Positions 1 to 10,954 of a stretch of 64,000 bases of DNA are shown here, piece by piece. This DNA comes from Symsagittifera roscoffensis (lineage: Eukaryota; Xenacoelomorpha; Acoela; Convolutidae): contig NC_087063.1 of assembly GCF_963678635.1 (NCBI RefSeq), positions 55,269,504 through 55,333,503 of the forward strand, in the 5' to 3' direction. The position numbers were made by a program, and so were the translations under genes. The first letter of the stretch is position 1; every line of letters starts with the position of its first letter. The notes beneath the pieces are model-generated. The model was not told where the DNA came from and ran no database searches. It saw nothing but the letters and a program-made list of their open reading frames with translations.

Positions 1-1824
1 TCCCCCTTGCGTGTTCCTGTTTTCTGAATACGAGTATTTCTTGGGTTTCATCAGCATGTATTCCCTTGATTTCTGTCTCATTTCTTCTGGGGTTGGTGCG
101 CTGTCTTTCGACAATGTGTAGTATGTTGCTAACATTGTCCTTAAGTCGTCACTTTTTACCCCATCAATGAACTTCGAGGCAATGCTAAAGTTTCTTCTGT
201 TTGTCGACTCTTCTGGGTCACTCCTTCTTCTCAAGCTCTCGAGATCATCTAGGAACCGATCTATTGACTCGTCGTCCCTCTGCCTTCTCTTTTCAAATCG
301 CATCATCGCTTGGTGACCTTTCATGCCTGACCCGAATCGATTCAGCAATATCTCGAAGATCTTGTCCGCGGTATCGCGTTCTTCTTCTTTCTTCGCAACC
401 ACGCATTGTAATGCTGTGCCTTCTAAATTGCTGAGTATGGCTGTGCATGCTTGTCTTTCATCGTTCAAGTTGTCTTGCTCTAGATGTAATCTCATCACTT
501 CCACCCACGTGTCAATGCATCCATCTGAGTCGTCTTTGAATTCTTTTGGCTTCTTGAATGTTTTTCTTGATTTCCCATCTCTCCTATCGCTCGAGTTAGT
601 GTTCCTCGTGGCGAAGGCCTCTAGAGTCCTGTTCATCATCTCCCAAGTGTTTGCCCATGTCATAGCATCCGGACCTGCGTTGCTGTTAGCTGTTGAGTCC
701 CCCGGACCAGTCGTTGTACTTGACATTCCATTCTTCATGATTGTTTTAGCAGCTGTTGGTGCTATGCTCACCGTATCCCGGGTTAGGGGCAACGGTGTCG
801 ATTGCCGTTTGTTCCTTTGTGGTTCCACAAAGTCAACTCTGGTGCCTTGCGCGCGATCCGCTGCCGGTCTTTCTTGTGAGGTAGAATTACTCAAGATTGC
901 ATCCAATTTCGCCTGTATTGCACACGAACTCTCGGCCTGATTTTTGCTCATTGTGTCCATTCTCCTTTCCAGGCTACCTAATTGGCTGTTGACATCATCA
1001 TATCGGTTTTTTAACTGTTGCAAATCTTTTTTGATGTTCTTATCTCGTTCTTCATTGGTGGTTTCTACATTATCTGACATCTCCTTGAGTCTCTCTTCTG
1101 TTGCCTTGGCCAGGTTAAAATAACTATCCAGATACTCGTTTTTGTTGTATCTTAATTCTTTTCTTATCACTTCTCTGTCCTCTTCGCTGTGCTTCAGCTT
1201 TTTGTCGATCTGATTCAGTTTCGCCATCAAGTCACCTAGCTCAAGAGTAGCCTCTTCATGGTCAGCCGTCGGTTTTTCTTCGGCCGTCGCTTCTGCTCTA
1301 GTTTGCTCCTCTCTCGGATTGGCTTCTGTCGTCTTCGTGCTCACTGTTCCAAATGTTCGTGCTCTTTCAGCTTTTGGTTCTTCAGTCACGTTCTCTTTCG
1401 TTTTTATTCCGACCATCATCGCCAACCTTTCTGTAAAAGATGTCTTTTTTACTTGAGAGTCTTCTTTCACCGTTTCTTCGGTGTTGCCTATTGCATCTTC
1501 CACGTTGTCTATTGGTGAGAATTCTATGGGTTTCGAGTTTGTTTCTTCTGCATTGGGCATTGGAGTTGACTCCGTCGCTATTTTCCTTGTTTCATCAACA
1601 CTTTGATCAGGTGTCTCTAGATCAATCTCGATGGTGGGTTCTACTCGTTCCCCTTCCATGCCCTCTCTTGCTCTGTTCTCCGCTGTACTCCTTGTGCTGA
1701 CCATGTTAACTGAAAAGTTCTTCTTTGTTATCTTTGGGCCCATTGATGTTGTTTTGCGAAGCGACGAATTATACTTTGCTTCGGTAGGTCTTTTTTCAGC
1801 TACCGGTACCCTGCTCCGCCTCAT
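1..1824 (-). CDS. gag: Gag polyprotein, Ty3/gypsy-type retroelement copy 1 (partial)
   Basis: The minus strand is open from an ATG at 1824 to the window edge, so the gene is cut by the window. The N-terminus begins MRRSR. A long charged, coiled-coil-like region follows, then a capsid-like core. The core contains a conserved Trp and the segment read at about 300-370 (ADKIFEILLNRFGSG), then a basic stretch near 1-60 rich in Lys-Tyr-Ser. It aligns along its whole length with the damaged gag of copy 2 (25.4-27.3 kb), which lacks several short blocks that are present here. In Ty3/gypsy elements Gag forms the virus-like particle in the cytoplasm. No internal stop is seen, so this copy may be younger or better preserved than copy 2. 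Identification rests on position relative to the LTR and on linkage to protease and RT in copy 2. Confidence 0.75.
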   Translation of the reverse strand, partial: MRRSRVPVAEKRPTEAKYNSSLRKTTSMGPKITKKNFSVNMVSTRSTAENRAREGMEGERVEPTIEIDLETPDQSVDETRKIATESTPMPNAEETNSKPIEFSPIDNVEDAIGNTEETVKEDSQVKKTSFTERLAMMVGIKTKENVTEEPKAERARTFGTVSTKTTEANPREEQTRAEATAEEKPTADHEEATLELGDLMAKLNQIDKKLKHSEEDREVIRKELRYNKNEYLDSYFNLAKATEERLKEMSDNVETTNEERDKNIKKDLQQLKNRYDDVNSQLGSLERRMDTMSKNQAESSCAIQAKLDAILSNSTSQERPAADRAQGTRVDFVEPQRNKRQSTPLPLTRDTVSIAPTAAKTIMKNGMSSTTTGPGDSTANSNAGPDAMTWANTWEMMNRTLEAFATRNTNSSDRRDGKSRKTFKKPKEFKDDSDGCIDTWVEVMRLHLEQDNLNDERQACTAILSNLEGTALQCVVAKKEEERDTADKIFEILLNRFGSGMKGHQAMMRFEKRRQRDDESIDRFLDDLESLRRRSDPEESTNRRNFSIASKFIDGVKSDDLRTMLATYYTLSKDSAPTPEEMRQKSREYMLMKPKKYSYSENRNTQGG

Positions 1825-2077
1825 TATTTCTATTTACAATTGCTTTTATTTACAATTTTACTATATACACAATCCTATTCTAAGAATAAAATCTTTCGGG
1901 AAGGAAGAAAAAATATATATATATACAACGTGGTGAAAACCTTGTTTCAGTTCTCTTTATTAACTTTTCGAGAAACTTCCCTTATTTGTGGTCTCAACCG
2001 TACCTGGTTCCAATTAGTCTTGTTCTATCTTAATTCTGTCTTAAAACACTTCTTGTAATTTTACTTCAATTTTTACA

Positions 2078-2730
2078 CTGTCCCAAGACTTCCTTGTACC
2101 GTCCCAGGCTTCTTTCTCCTGTCCCAAGACTGTTCGGTACCGTCCCAGTACTTTCCGGCAGTGTCCCAAGACTCTTGTCCAAGACTACTGTCCCAAGACT
2201 AGTGTCCCAAGACTACTGTCCCAACACTAGTGTCCCAAGACTACTGTCCCAAGACTACTGTCCCAAGACTAGTGTCCCAAGACTAGTGTCCCAAGACTAC
2301 TGTCCCAAGACTACTGTCTCAAGACTAGTGTCCCAAGACTAGTGTCCCAAGACTACTGTCCCAAGACTACTGTCCCAAGACTACTGTCCCAAGACCCTGT
2401 CCCAAGACCCTGTCCCAAGACCCTGTCCCAAGACCCTTGTCCCAAGACCTTGTCCCAAGACCCTGTCCCAAGACCCTGTCCCAAGACCCTTGTCCCAAGA
2501 CCCTTGTCCCAAGACCCCGTCCCAAGGCCCTGTCCCAAGACCTTGTCCCAAGACCTTGTCCCAAGACCTTGTCCCAAGACCCTGTCCCAAGACCCTGTCC
2601 CAAGACCTTGTCCCAAGACCTTGTCCCAAGACCTTGTCCCAAGACCCCGTCCCAAGACCCTGTCCCAAGACCCTGTCCCAAGACCCTGTCCCAAGACCAC
2701 TGTCCCAAGACTGTACTGTCCCAAGACTGT
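2078..2730. repeat. Leader minisatellite of copy 1, core TGTCCCAAGAC
   Basis: Tandem array in the 5' leader of retroelement copy 1. The first part uses units of about 14 bp (TGTCCCAAGACTAC or its AGT variant). The second uses 13-bp units (TGTCCCAAGACCC and close variants). Because stops are rare in the unit, several frames on both strands stay open, giving spurious low-complexity ORFs. I do not treat these as genes. The same 11-bp core builds a different array in copy 2. Confidence 0.9.
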
Positions 2731-3599
2731 TGACAAGTGTCTGGGTGGTGGGACTTCTTTCCACTTCGTTATGGGGACTTCTTGATTCACTGTACCTTGT
2801 ACCACCACTCAAGCTCTAGTAAAATTTTCCCAAAATCCTCTCTTAAAAGCCAAATGCTGACCCCCCTTTTTCTTATTTCTCTTTTTGGCTACCTCTATTT
2901 CAATGTTCCAAGTAACTTGAGACCAAAACCTGTGCCAAGGTATCTTGTGATCACCTGTTCGTACAAAATCTTAACAAAAATCCTCACCAAAATGCAACAA
3001 AAATCTAAGTAAGAAAAAGTAATAAAAACAGAAAGATGAGCCCACCTAAAATTCAAAGGTGACAAATGTCTACCTTCTATCTAAAAAATGTCTGGTACCT
3101 AATTGTCACGCGTTTCCTTCCCCCCTGCTAGCGATCTTATGGGGTATTACAAAAACTGTCTATGTCCCTTCCCCCCTACCAATCCGACCAGGGTACCTTC
3201 CTTAACTCGAGTTCAAATTTCGATATCCACCTAATATTACCAACGCGTGTTAATGTCTAATGTAACTAAGTCAACGATGTCGACTAATTAGTTACTCTAA
3301 TTTCCCCCTTTTTACAATTTACAACCGCCAACCTCTAACTTAACCAGCCCCCCTTCTAACCTCCCCCCTTTTTAGCCCCCCTTCTTAAGCCTAAAATTAC
3401 CTTAAGCGCCGGGTGCTAAACCTCTCAAGAGAAAACCGTAGACCTGTCTCCAGGCCTGCTCAAGTAAAAACGTTCCTCAAAACCGGGGGATGTCGCTTAT
3501 CCTATTTTACACTTATCTCCTATAATGTAATGTGGATTTTAACGATACCCGTTCTGCCCAACTTGAGAACTCGAGAATTGCCAAATCCTTCTTGGCTGC

Positions 3600-3795
3600 T
3601 TTCCCACCCGACTGGTCACCTGTTCCAGTCCAGTCTCCTATTGGTTCAGCTCAAGTGTCCCTGAACCACTTTCCCACTCGGCTGGTCACCTCTTCCAGTC
3701 AAGTCTCCTAATGGTTCAGCTCAAGTGTCCCTGAACCACTTTCCCACTCGGCTGGTCACCTCTTCCAGTCAAGTCTCCTATTGGTCCAGCTAAGT
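3600..3795. repeat. 70-bp tandem repeat, about 2.8 copies
   Basis: Three successive units start at about 3600, 3670 and 3740 with TTTCCCAC(C/T)CGRCTGGTCACC. Each contains TTCCAGTC and TCTCCTA; the last unit is partial. It lies in the leader of retroelement copy 1, and only a remnant of the unit is present in copy 2 near 28760. Confidence 0.85.
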
Positions 3796-4283
3796 TCCAA
3801 GCTATCTGAAAACCCTTGACAACGCCCCACACTCGGGCACTTTATTCAGTTTACTGGTTTAAATTGCTAGGTTGATCGAAACGATCGAACTTGTAAAACA
3901 GTATGGGTATACTATTTAATTAATATAAAGGTTTGATCCAACTAATCTGGTGTCAAAGTCACTGTCTTTTTTCGTTTTATGGTTTTTGTTCCTTTTTCTA
4001 TTCTTTTTTGGTTTTTGTTTTGCTTTTTGTCTTTTTGCTCGTGTTTTTGTCCCCCTAGTTGCCCCCCTTTACTCGGTTAGCTAAGCCTCGTTCGGAGAGC
4101 GTACCAGGAAATTTTCTCGAGTTTTCTTAAAAAGCTATCACGGTACAACCGGAAGGTTTGCACGTTCCCGCTGAACCGTACCACCGGTACTCTAGAATGG
4201 GCATTCAGCCCGAAGCTGTCTCAAGTGGGTTCGACTCCGTAGTCTTGATGTCGTAAACACCCAGGAGCGCCATAAAAACAATA

Positions 4284-5189
4284 TGTAACATTCGTCTACT
4301 GCAGTCACACATGAAACTTAAGAAAAATAGGCCCTATAACCACTGGCTCAAGGGTCAGGGACACCATCTCTTGTGTTTTTCTACCTCAAGAACGGTCGGA
4401 GCCAGTTCGGTTCGTTTGTGACATGAGACTACGACCCGTTACAGCTTAAAGGCTACTACTAAAATATCCCCCCACTCTAGAATTAGAAACGTCCCCATAA
4501 TTAGGTCTCTAGATACCCAAAATACATGAACGCCATTAAAAACCGGGTTAGAACAATCCGTTAAGTTTATTTTTATTAGACAGTGGAACTTTGATCCATT
4601 TCAGATGGATCAAACTAAAACTCGCCTTACCTCAACATAACAATTATAAAACACACTCTAGAAATTTAAATTAGGTACTCACATCGTAGCACGCTCAAGA
4701 AAGGGAAGTACTTCAGTCGGTAATCAACTCGAGAATTAAATAATGTAACTAAATGAGTTTTAATGTTTATCAGTTTCAATGACAAGGACAAGTTTTAACT
4801 CTAGGATATAGCTTCTCGTGAACCATTGGGACACTCAAGCTGTCCACCTTTCCACCGAAGGTTCACTCTAGTCCAGTTCAAATAATAATCCAATCGAGTA
4901 ATGACAATCCAGTTCTCGGGAATACGCTTGTCTCTGTTTCAGATGGGACAGCTCTACTCTTGTTCTATTGTGACAGAAATTGCGAATAGCAATTTCCCAC
5001 CGTTTTATTTAGCAACTTTCCCGCGATTGTTACTCGATTGTTCTGACTTCTCTTTTCTGATTTTCAGTTATCGCGAGAAAATCGTGCATGACAGGTTCCA
5101 TTCGAAATTTTGAAAAACTAAATTTCACTCCAAAATCAAGTGTTTTTTGCTTCTCTCAAGGTCAAACTTCCGAATATGACCGACTGGCA
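4284..5189 (-). mobile_element. 5' LTR of retroelement copy 1
   Basis: About 906 bp, matching 7097-7992, 9604-10497 and 29272-30166. On the plus strand all four start TGTAACA (here followed by TTCGTC) and end CGACTGGCA, so on the element strand the LTR runs TGCCAGTCG...TGTTACA with the usual TG/CA ends. Sequence left of it matches the copy 2 leader, while sequence right of it is LINE coding sequence unlike the other copies. That marks this as the outer 5' LTR of a minus-strand element. It is more diverged than the three others. Confidence 0.9.
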
Positions 5190-5318
5190 CTTTTTAAACT
5201 AATTGCTCGGAATGAAATCGACCTAAGGAATGGCACTCGGGGACTTGAAAACTGGTGTTATGAAAACTTAATGACGACAAATACGAGTAAATGTAAATAC
5301 GATGAGGTTTAAGTCTTT

Positions 5319-5356
<38 letters not shown>

Positions 5357-6200
5357 AATTTAAGAGGAAATCTATCCACCAAACTGAACGACACCGAACT
5401 GCATCCCACGATTGTTCAAAAGGATTTGGAATAACCCCAAATCCCTCTTAATAACCCCAAATCTTACATGGAATGAAAACTGTAAAATGCGTGCCCAAAA
5501 GGCAACAAGGGGCTTTTTCCAATTGAAACGAAACATATCCGCTACGTGCTCATGTGTTAACAAACTCCACTCGTATACTGGCTACTTCGTCCCGATTATA
5601 ACTTACTGTTCACAAGCTTGCTCACCAAGTAGAGCCAACCTAGTAAGTTTCGAACGAGTACAAGTAATGGCCACAAAGTGGATTCTTAATTGCAATCTTG
5701 ACTACGAAGGAAGACTAGTCAAACTTAAACTACTGCCATTATGCCTCTACATTGAAATGCACGATCTTCTCATGTATTTATCCTTAGTAAATTCCAAATA
5801 TGACTAATGAATTGCTGTTGAATCTTCTAAGGAAGAAAAAACTCGCCAACACAGCAGAGGAGAACATGCAGTCAACAAAAACAGACTGAACAAATCAGAC
5901 GAAAACTGCTTTCACAGAACGAAACTCTTACACAACATCTTCATCAAACTCTACGAAGACTATGGGAACCAACTTGACAAAAAATCAAATAGCAAACTTT
6001 ATTGCGATTTCTTTGTCAGAAAATTCAATTATCTAAACAGATGCACTTGGAGAATTATCTGCAAATGCATTCACTGTAACAACTGGAAAAAACTCGAAGC
6101 TCAAACTTAACTTGATGAAAACATGAAAGTGACGGGACTCATAAACCCTTGGGAAGCATGACTTCCCAGAAGCCTCAACTACTACTACTACTAAAGTAAC
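5190..6200 (+). pseudogene. 5'-truncated CR1/Jockey-like LINE, reverse transcriptase C-terminal part
   Basis: Plus-strand fragments in several frames read as the end of a non-LTR reverse transcriptase. A WCYENLMTTNTSKCK segment lies near 5245-5295. The QKDL block follows at about 5420, then the thumb/linker region with ACSPSRANL and FERVQVMATKWIL (about 5610-5690) and RLVKLKLLPL at about 5720. A basic tail continues to about 6105. The 3' end carries a short (ACT)n tail at 6177-6195, as many CR1-like elements do. The fragment starts at the LTR edge, so retroelement copy 1 probably inserted into this LINE. It is interrupted by stops and a microsatellite. Confidence 0.7.
5316..5356. repeat. (ACT)n microsatellite
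   Basis: About 12 uninterrupted ACT units inside the LINE reverse-transcriptase fragment, where it would encode a tyrosine or threonine run. It resembles the shorter (ACT)n at the LINE 3' end (6177-6195). Confidence 0.95.
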
Positions 6201-6368
6201 GTTTTTGTCGACCCGATGTTAGGAAAACCACCAAAGGAACTGGCTTTGGCAGAGACGGTGAAAAGCATGTACAGCTGTGTTTAGACGCTAGCCAGTCGTT
6301 TCAGAACCTAGCTTTTTTACGTCGATATTACTTCCGGGCGAATGTTATAGGATCAAAGAAGCAGTTAA

Positions 6369-6865
6369 ATGATGACGAGGCGGGCCAGATTGTTAGCGAG
6401 CAAACTTTTAAGACAACGAATGCCTTTTCAGTTTAACATGGATCTTCGTGAAAAGCTCAATGAGCACCGTCGCCAAAATTTTCTTTGTGATGTTAACCTT
6501 ATTGTTGAGCAAAGAAAGTTTCCGGCTCATAAATTTGTCCTTGCTGCTACTTCTGAATACTTCAGCAATATGTTTGTTGATGAAGCCCCCCCTCTGCCAC
6601 CGATGCATTCTACCGAAAATGATGAGCAAAAGGAAAACGGCAAAATTTTACAGCCAAAAGAAGACGACGAAAATGAATTAGTGGTTGATGCTAGCAGTAA
6701 AAATGGTCATAAGGCGGAATCAAATGAGATGCAGAGTGATGATAAAGTTGGCAACTCTGCCAATGGGACATTTGGAAAGTCTGAAAAAATAATTGCAGAT
6801 GTCGAATTAGAGGGCGCTAAAGCCAATGGGTTTGAAGCAATCCTAAAGTTCCTCTATACCGCAAG
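6369..6865 (+). CDS. KLHL-type BTB-BACK-Kelch gene, exon 1 (BTB domain)
   Basis: Starts at ATG 6369, directly preceded by an in-frame TAA. It encodes the first 165 residues, including the BTB core: LCDVNLIVEQRKFPAHKFVL, then SEYFSNMF. An acidic, low-complexity insertion of about 80 residues (roughly 75-150) rich in Glu, Asp, Asn and Lys follows, before the last BTB segment, GFEAILKFLYTAR. The donor is GCAAG/GTTTGC, with the exon ending two bases into an Arg codon. In KLHL proteins BTB mediates dimerisation and Cullin-3 binding, making the protein a substrate adaptor of a ubiquitin ligase. Exons 2-4 complete the gene at 33058, 34998 and 36252. Together they total 2061 bases, an exact multiple of three. 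Intron 1 holds an entire 20-kb retroelement. Confidence 0.88.
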
Positions 6866-7096
6866 GTTTGCTTTTTTATTAATCAGAATGCAAATAGGAA
6901 GTTTTCGTCGCCTTATATCTACGAATAAATTAAGCTAGAAAGTAGTTTAAGGTAAGGAGGTATAGCTTACTGGTTAAAGCAATTGTCTGCTGAGCCCAAT
7001 TAGAATCCCGTACAAACCTAATACGCTTGCGGCAAGCAAGCGTTATCGAATCAAAACACAGGCTTTTTTCTAAACTAAATTAACTTTTTAAACGAT

Positions 7097-7992
7097 TGTA
7101 ACAGTCGCCTACTTAAGTCACATATGAAGTTAAAGAAAAATAAGCCCTATAACCATTGGCTCAAGAGTCAGGGACACTATCTCTTGTGTTTTTCTACCTA
7201 GAACGGTCGGAGCTAATTCGGTTCACTTGCGACATGAGACTAAAACCCTCGTTACAGCTTAAAGGCCACTACCAAAATACCCCCCACTCTAGAAAATAAG
7301 AACGTCACCATACTTAGGTCTCAAAATACCCCAAATACGCGAACGCCGTTAAAAACAGGGTCGGAACATTCCGTTTTAGTTGCTTTTTATTTGACAGTGG
7401 AACTTTGATCCATTTCAGATGGATCAACCTAAAACTCTCCCTACCTCAACATAACAAGTATAAAACACACTCAAGAAAACTAAATTGGGTACTCACATAC
7501 CAGCACACTCGAGAATTGGAGTAACTAAATTAATCAGCAACTCTAGCATTAAAGGGAATTAAGTTTTAACTCGAGAAGTTTGTAATTAATGAATTCCTGC
7601 AAAGGAAATGAGTTTAACTTGAGAATTGAGTCTTTGGGGCTGGACCATTGGGAGACTTCGGTTGTCCACCTATCCACCGAAGGTTCACTCTGGTCCACTT
7701 CTAATTAATATCTTCTTCTTTCGTAATCGTTCTGTCTCCTATTTCAGGATAAGACAGATCTACTCTAGTATGATATTATATCTGGAAATTGCGAATAGCA
7801 ATTTCCGCTGTTTTTTGATTACTTTCCCGAGATTGTAATTCGGTTGTTCTGATCTTATACTTCTGAGATTTTCAGTTGTCGCGAGAAAGTTGAGTATGAC
7901 ATCCTCAATTCGAATTTTTGAAAAATTCCATATCACCCCAAAATTACGTTCGTATTGCTCAAGGTCAAACTTCCAAATATGACCGACTGGCA
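7097..7992 (-). mobile_element. Duplicated LTR (upstream tandem copy)
   Basis: An 896-bp LTR, TGTAACA...CGACTGGCA on the plus strand, almost identical to 9604-10497. The left flank AACGAT is the same as at 9604. It belongs to the 2.5-kb tandem duplication, not to an independent insertion. Confidence 0.9.
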
Positions 7993-8449
7993 CTTACTCC
8001 CCGGACTCAAGATCGATATCCTCATCGCGTGTTTCCGTCTGCCAGTGAATCCCCAGAATGTTGAGTGTTGCTCAAGATACAGTGCCAGTGGTCATTTACA
8101 GAAGTTTGCAGCAGATTTAACTTTATCTACACCCCAACATTCACAACCATGCAAAATTGTCACACTATCGCTCAACAGCAATCAAAATCTGCATACACCT
8201 GCACCTTAAATTTCCGCTTTGCAAGCTAATGATTAAAATTTCTTTTGTTTTATCCAATCAGAAAATTGTCGTGCAGCATTTTGATTTATATAATAGATAT
8301 AGCATATTAATAACAATATTTCGTTTCGTTAAAATTTCTTTTTCATGAGCTCAGATTTCATCCGAGCTCACACTCGAGTCCCGTTGCTTCCCTCTCAAGA
8401 CTCAAGATCCCCTCACTGAGCTCCCTGCTCATTTCGTGTTGCTTGCCTT

Positions 8450-9430
8450 TCAGGTGCTAGGCCCTGATGCGTTTGACACCGTAATATGCCTTAGCAGCGC
8501 TTCCTCATCATCGGAGCTGATCACGATCTCTTCCCACGCTTTTAGTTGTTCGTAGGATTGCATCCACTCCCTCTGCTCTTGCAACCACTCTGCCTGGTTT
8601 GGCAAACCCTTCACTTTCGATTCCCTGTTCAAGCAAAAGGAGTTGCGAAGACTCAGGCTCACGTTCTTCACTAAGTCCTCTTCCAATATTGATTCTCTCG
8701 CCTTGGTATTATCTCTAGACACCCTAGCAACTCTATTCCAAACCGTCGTAATCGCATTTCGGTGGGTCAGCAAAGGTCTCTTGAAGGCTTCCGGTCCTAT
8801 CTCCGCCAGGAACTGCCGATATTCTCTCTGATGTTTCTTCATATCATCCTTCGTCACCGCATATAACCAAGATGTCAATGTCGCTCGAAACCACGGGAAG
8901 AACCTTATGCGGCTCCATAAGTGCCTGACCTCCATCGGTATAGCGAACGATTTGCATGTAGTCTCAAACAACTCAATTCTCCTGCTATAGTCAATAGCGT
9001 GTATCGACTCTGCTTCCACCCTCTGATGTGCTTCTGAGTTATTTGCAATACTCCAGGCCATGATTCCACGCTCAGCGCTGTCACCAGATGGTGCTCAGAC
9101 TCCAGCATCTCCAGAGACTGTAAGCTGCACATCCTCGAGAAGAACCCCAATGCCGTTGCTATATTCACAATAGTGTTCGTGTAACACTCAGCCACTATCT
9201 GCACTTCACTTTTCTCTCTTTCTGTTACGTCGCCTAACCAAGCGACTAGATCTTCTCTCTGGAAGGACTGCACTCTGACACATGATCGTCCATCACAAGT
9301 GTGCTCTCCGCTTCCACACGTCAGGTCAAGACAACTACCGGGTTCCAACTTCTTTACTGATCCCAGCTTACTCATCGCCTCACCCGACTCTTTATTCTGA
9401 GGCAGGATCAGCTTGTGTATTACATTCAGA
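8450..9430 (-). pseudogene. Duplicated C-terminal part of the accessory ORF
   Basis: Repeats 10955-11935 of copy 2 with few differences. The minus-strand frame at 8450-9061 encodes 203 residues ending with an acidic SSDDEEALLRH segment. The overlapping frame at 8905-9375 carries the Cys-rich block CLDLTCGSGEHTC. It is cut at the duplication junction near 9430, so it is a fragment without its own start. No function is recognised. Confidence 0.7.
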
Positions 9431-9603
9431 GGGAGTGGTAAGGAGGTATAGCTTTAAGGTAAGGAGGTATAGCTTACTGGTTAAAGCAATTGTCTGCTGA
9501 GCCCAATTAGAATCCCGTACAAACCTAATACGCTTGCGGCAAGCAAGCGTTATCGAATCAAAACACAGGCTTTTTTCTAAACTAAATCAACTTTTTAAAC
9601 GAT

Positions 9604-10497
9604 TGTAACAGTCGCCTACTTAAGTCACATATGAAGTTAAAGAAAAATAAGCCCTATAACTATTGGCTCAAGAGTCAGGGACACTATCTCTTGTGTTTTT
9701 CTACCTCGAACGGTCGGAGCTAATTCGGTTCACTTGCGGCATGAGACTAAAACCCTCGTTACAGCTTAAAGGCCACTACCAAAATAACCCCCACTCTAGA
9801 AAATAAGAACGTCACCATACTTAGGTCTCAAAATACCCAAAATACGCGAACGCCGTTAAAAACGGTCGGAACATTCCGTTTTAGTTGCTTTTTATTAGAC
9901 ATTGGAACTTTGATTTATTTCAGATGGATCAACCTAAAACTCTCCCTACCTCAACATAACAAGTATAAAACACACTCAAGAAAACTAAATTGGGTACTCA
10001 CATACCAGCACACTCGAGAATCGGAGTAACTAAATTAATCAGCAACTCTAGCATTAAAGGGAATTAAGTTTTAACTCGAGAAGTTTGTAATTAATGAATT
10101 CCTGCAAAGGAAATGAGTTTAACTTGAGAATTGAGTCTTTGGGGCTGGACCATTGGGAGACTTCGGTTGTCCACCTATCCACCGAAGGTTCACTCTGGTC
10201 CACTTCTAATTAATATCTTCTTCTTTCGTAATCGTTCTGTCTCCTATTTCAGGATAAGAAAGCTCTACTCTAGTATGATATTATATCTGGAAATTGCGAA
10301 TAGCAATTTCCGCTGTTTTTTGATTACTTTCCCGCGATTGTAATTCGGTTGTTCTGATCTTATACTTCTGAGATTTTCAGTTGTCGCGAGAAAGTTGAGT
10401 ATGACATCCTCAATTCGAATTTTTGAAAAATTCCATATCACCCCAAAATTACGTTCGTATTGCTCAAGGTCAAACTTCCAAATATGACCGACTGGCA
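9604..10497 (-). mobile_element. 3' LTR of retroelement copy 2
   Basis: An 894-bp LTR. On the element strand the internal sequence just before it is GGGGAGTAAG, a purine-rich stretch in the position expected of a polypurine tract, followed by TGCCAGTCGG. It pairs with the 5' LTR at 29272-30166. The left flank AACGAT is intron DNA. The right flank of the 5' LTR is CAGATC, so I see no target-site duplication. Both ends are rearranged by local duplications, which could explain that. Confidence 0.88.
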
Positions 10498-10954
10498 CTT
10501 ACTCCCCGGACTCAAGATCGATATCCTCATCGCGTATTTCCGTCTGCCAGTGAATCCCCAGAATGTTGAGTGTTGCTCAAGATACAGTGCCAGTGGTCAT
10601 TTACAGAAGTTTGCAGCAGATTTAACTTTATCTACACCCCAACATTCCCAACCATGCAAAATTGTTTAACTATCGCTCAACAGCAATCAAAATCTGCATA
10701 CACCTGCACCTTAAATTTCCGCTTTGCAAGCTAATGATTAAAATTTCTTTTGTCTTATCCAATCAGAAAATTGTCGTGCAGCATTTTGATTTATATAATA
10801 GATATAGCATATTAATAACAATATTTCGTTTCGTTAAAATTTCTTTTTCGTGAGCTCAGATTTCATCCGAGCTCACACTCGAGTCCCGTTGCTTCCCTCT
10901 CAAGACTCAAGATCCCCTCACTGAGCTCCCTGCTCATTTCGTGTTGCTTGCCTT

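Larger units (their letters stand above)
1825..4283 (-). other. 5' leader of retroelement copy 1 (LTR to gag)
   Basis: Untranslated leader between LTR and gag on the minus strand. It contains the minisatellite at 2078-2730 and pyrimidine-rich sequence (3110-3410). A stretch at about 3770-4280 matches the copy 2 leader at 28770-29270 closely, including the shared GATCGAAACGATCG motif. The first bases after the LTR (4283 downward) contain TGGCGCTCCTGGGTG, and copy 2 has TGGTGCTCCTGGGTG. This is a possible tRNA primer-binding site about 10 bp from the LTR end, with the tRNA not identified. No coding region is supported. Confidence 0.6.
6945..9455. repeat. 2.5-kb tandem duplication at the 3' end of retroelement copy 2
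   Basis: The segment from the intron sequence AAGGTAAGGAGGTATAGCTTACTGG (starting about 6949) through LTR 7097-7992 and internal sequence to about 9437 recurs 2505 bp downstream from about 9455, nearly identically. The junction at about 9430-9470 shows a repeated TAAGGAGGTATAGCTT. The duplicated block starts in host intron, passes through the LTR and ends inside the element, so it arose after insertion (or in assembly) rather than by transposition. Confidence 0.88.

Noticed and set aside
2094-2819. Long repetitive ORFs on both strands (SQDPVPRPCPK-like and WDRVLGQGLGT-like)
   Set aside because: They arise from a tandem DNA repeat open in several frames. There is no unique sequence, and they lie in the retroelement leader.
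3949-3956. Plus-strand TGGTGTCA as a tRNA-Leu primer-binding site of another element
   Set aside because: It is on the wrong strand for the element and not adjacent to an LTR end. It is present in both leaders simply because they are homologous.
4900-5160. Short ORFs in the LTRs (e.g. plus-strand 70-codon frames at 7626, 10131, 29793)
   Set aside because: They begin at non-ATG codons, lie inside LTRs, and are not conserved as protein.
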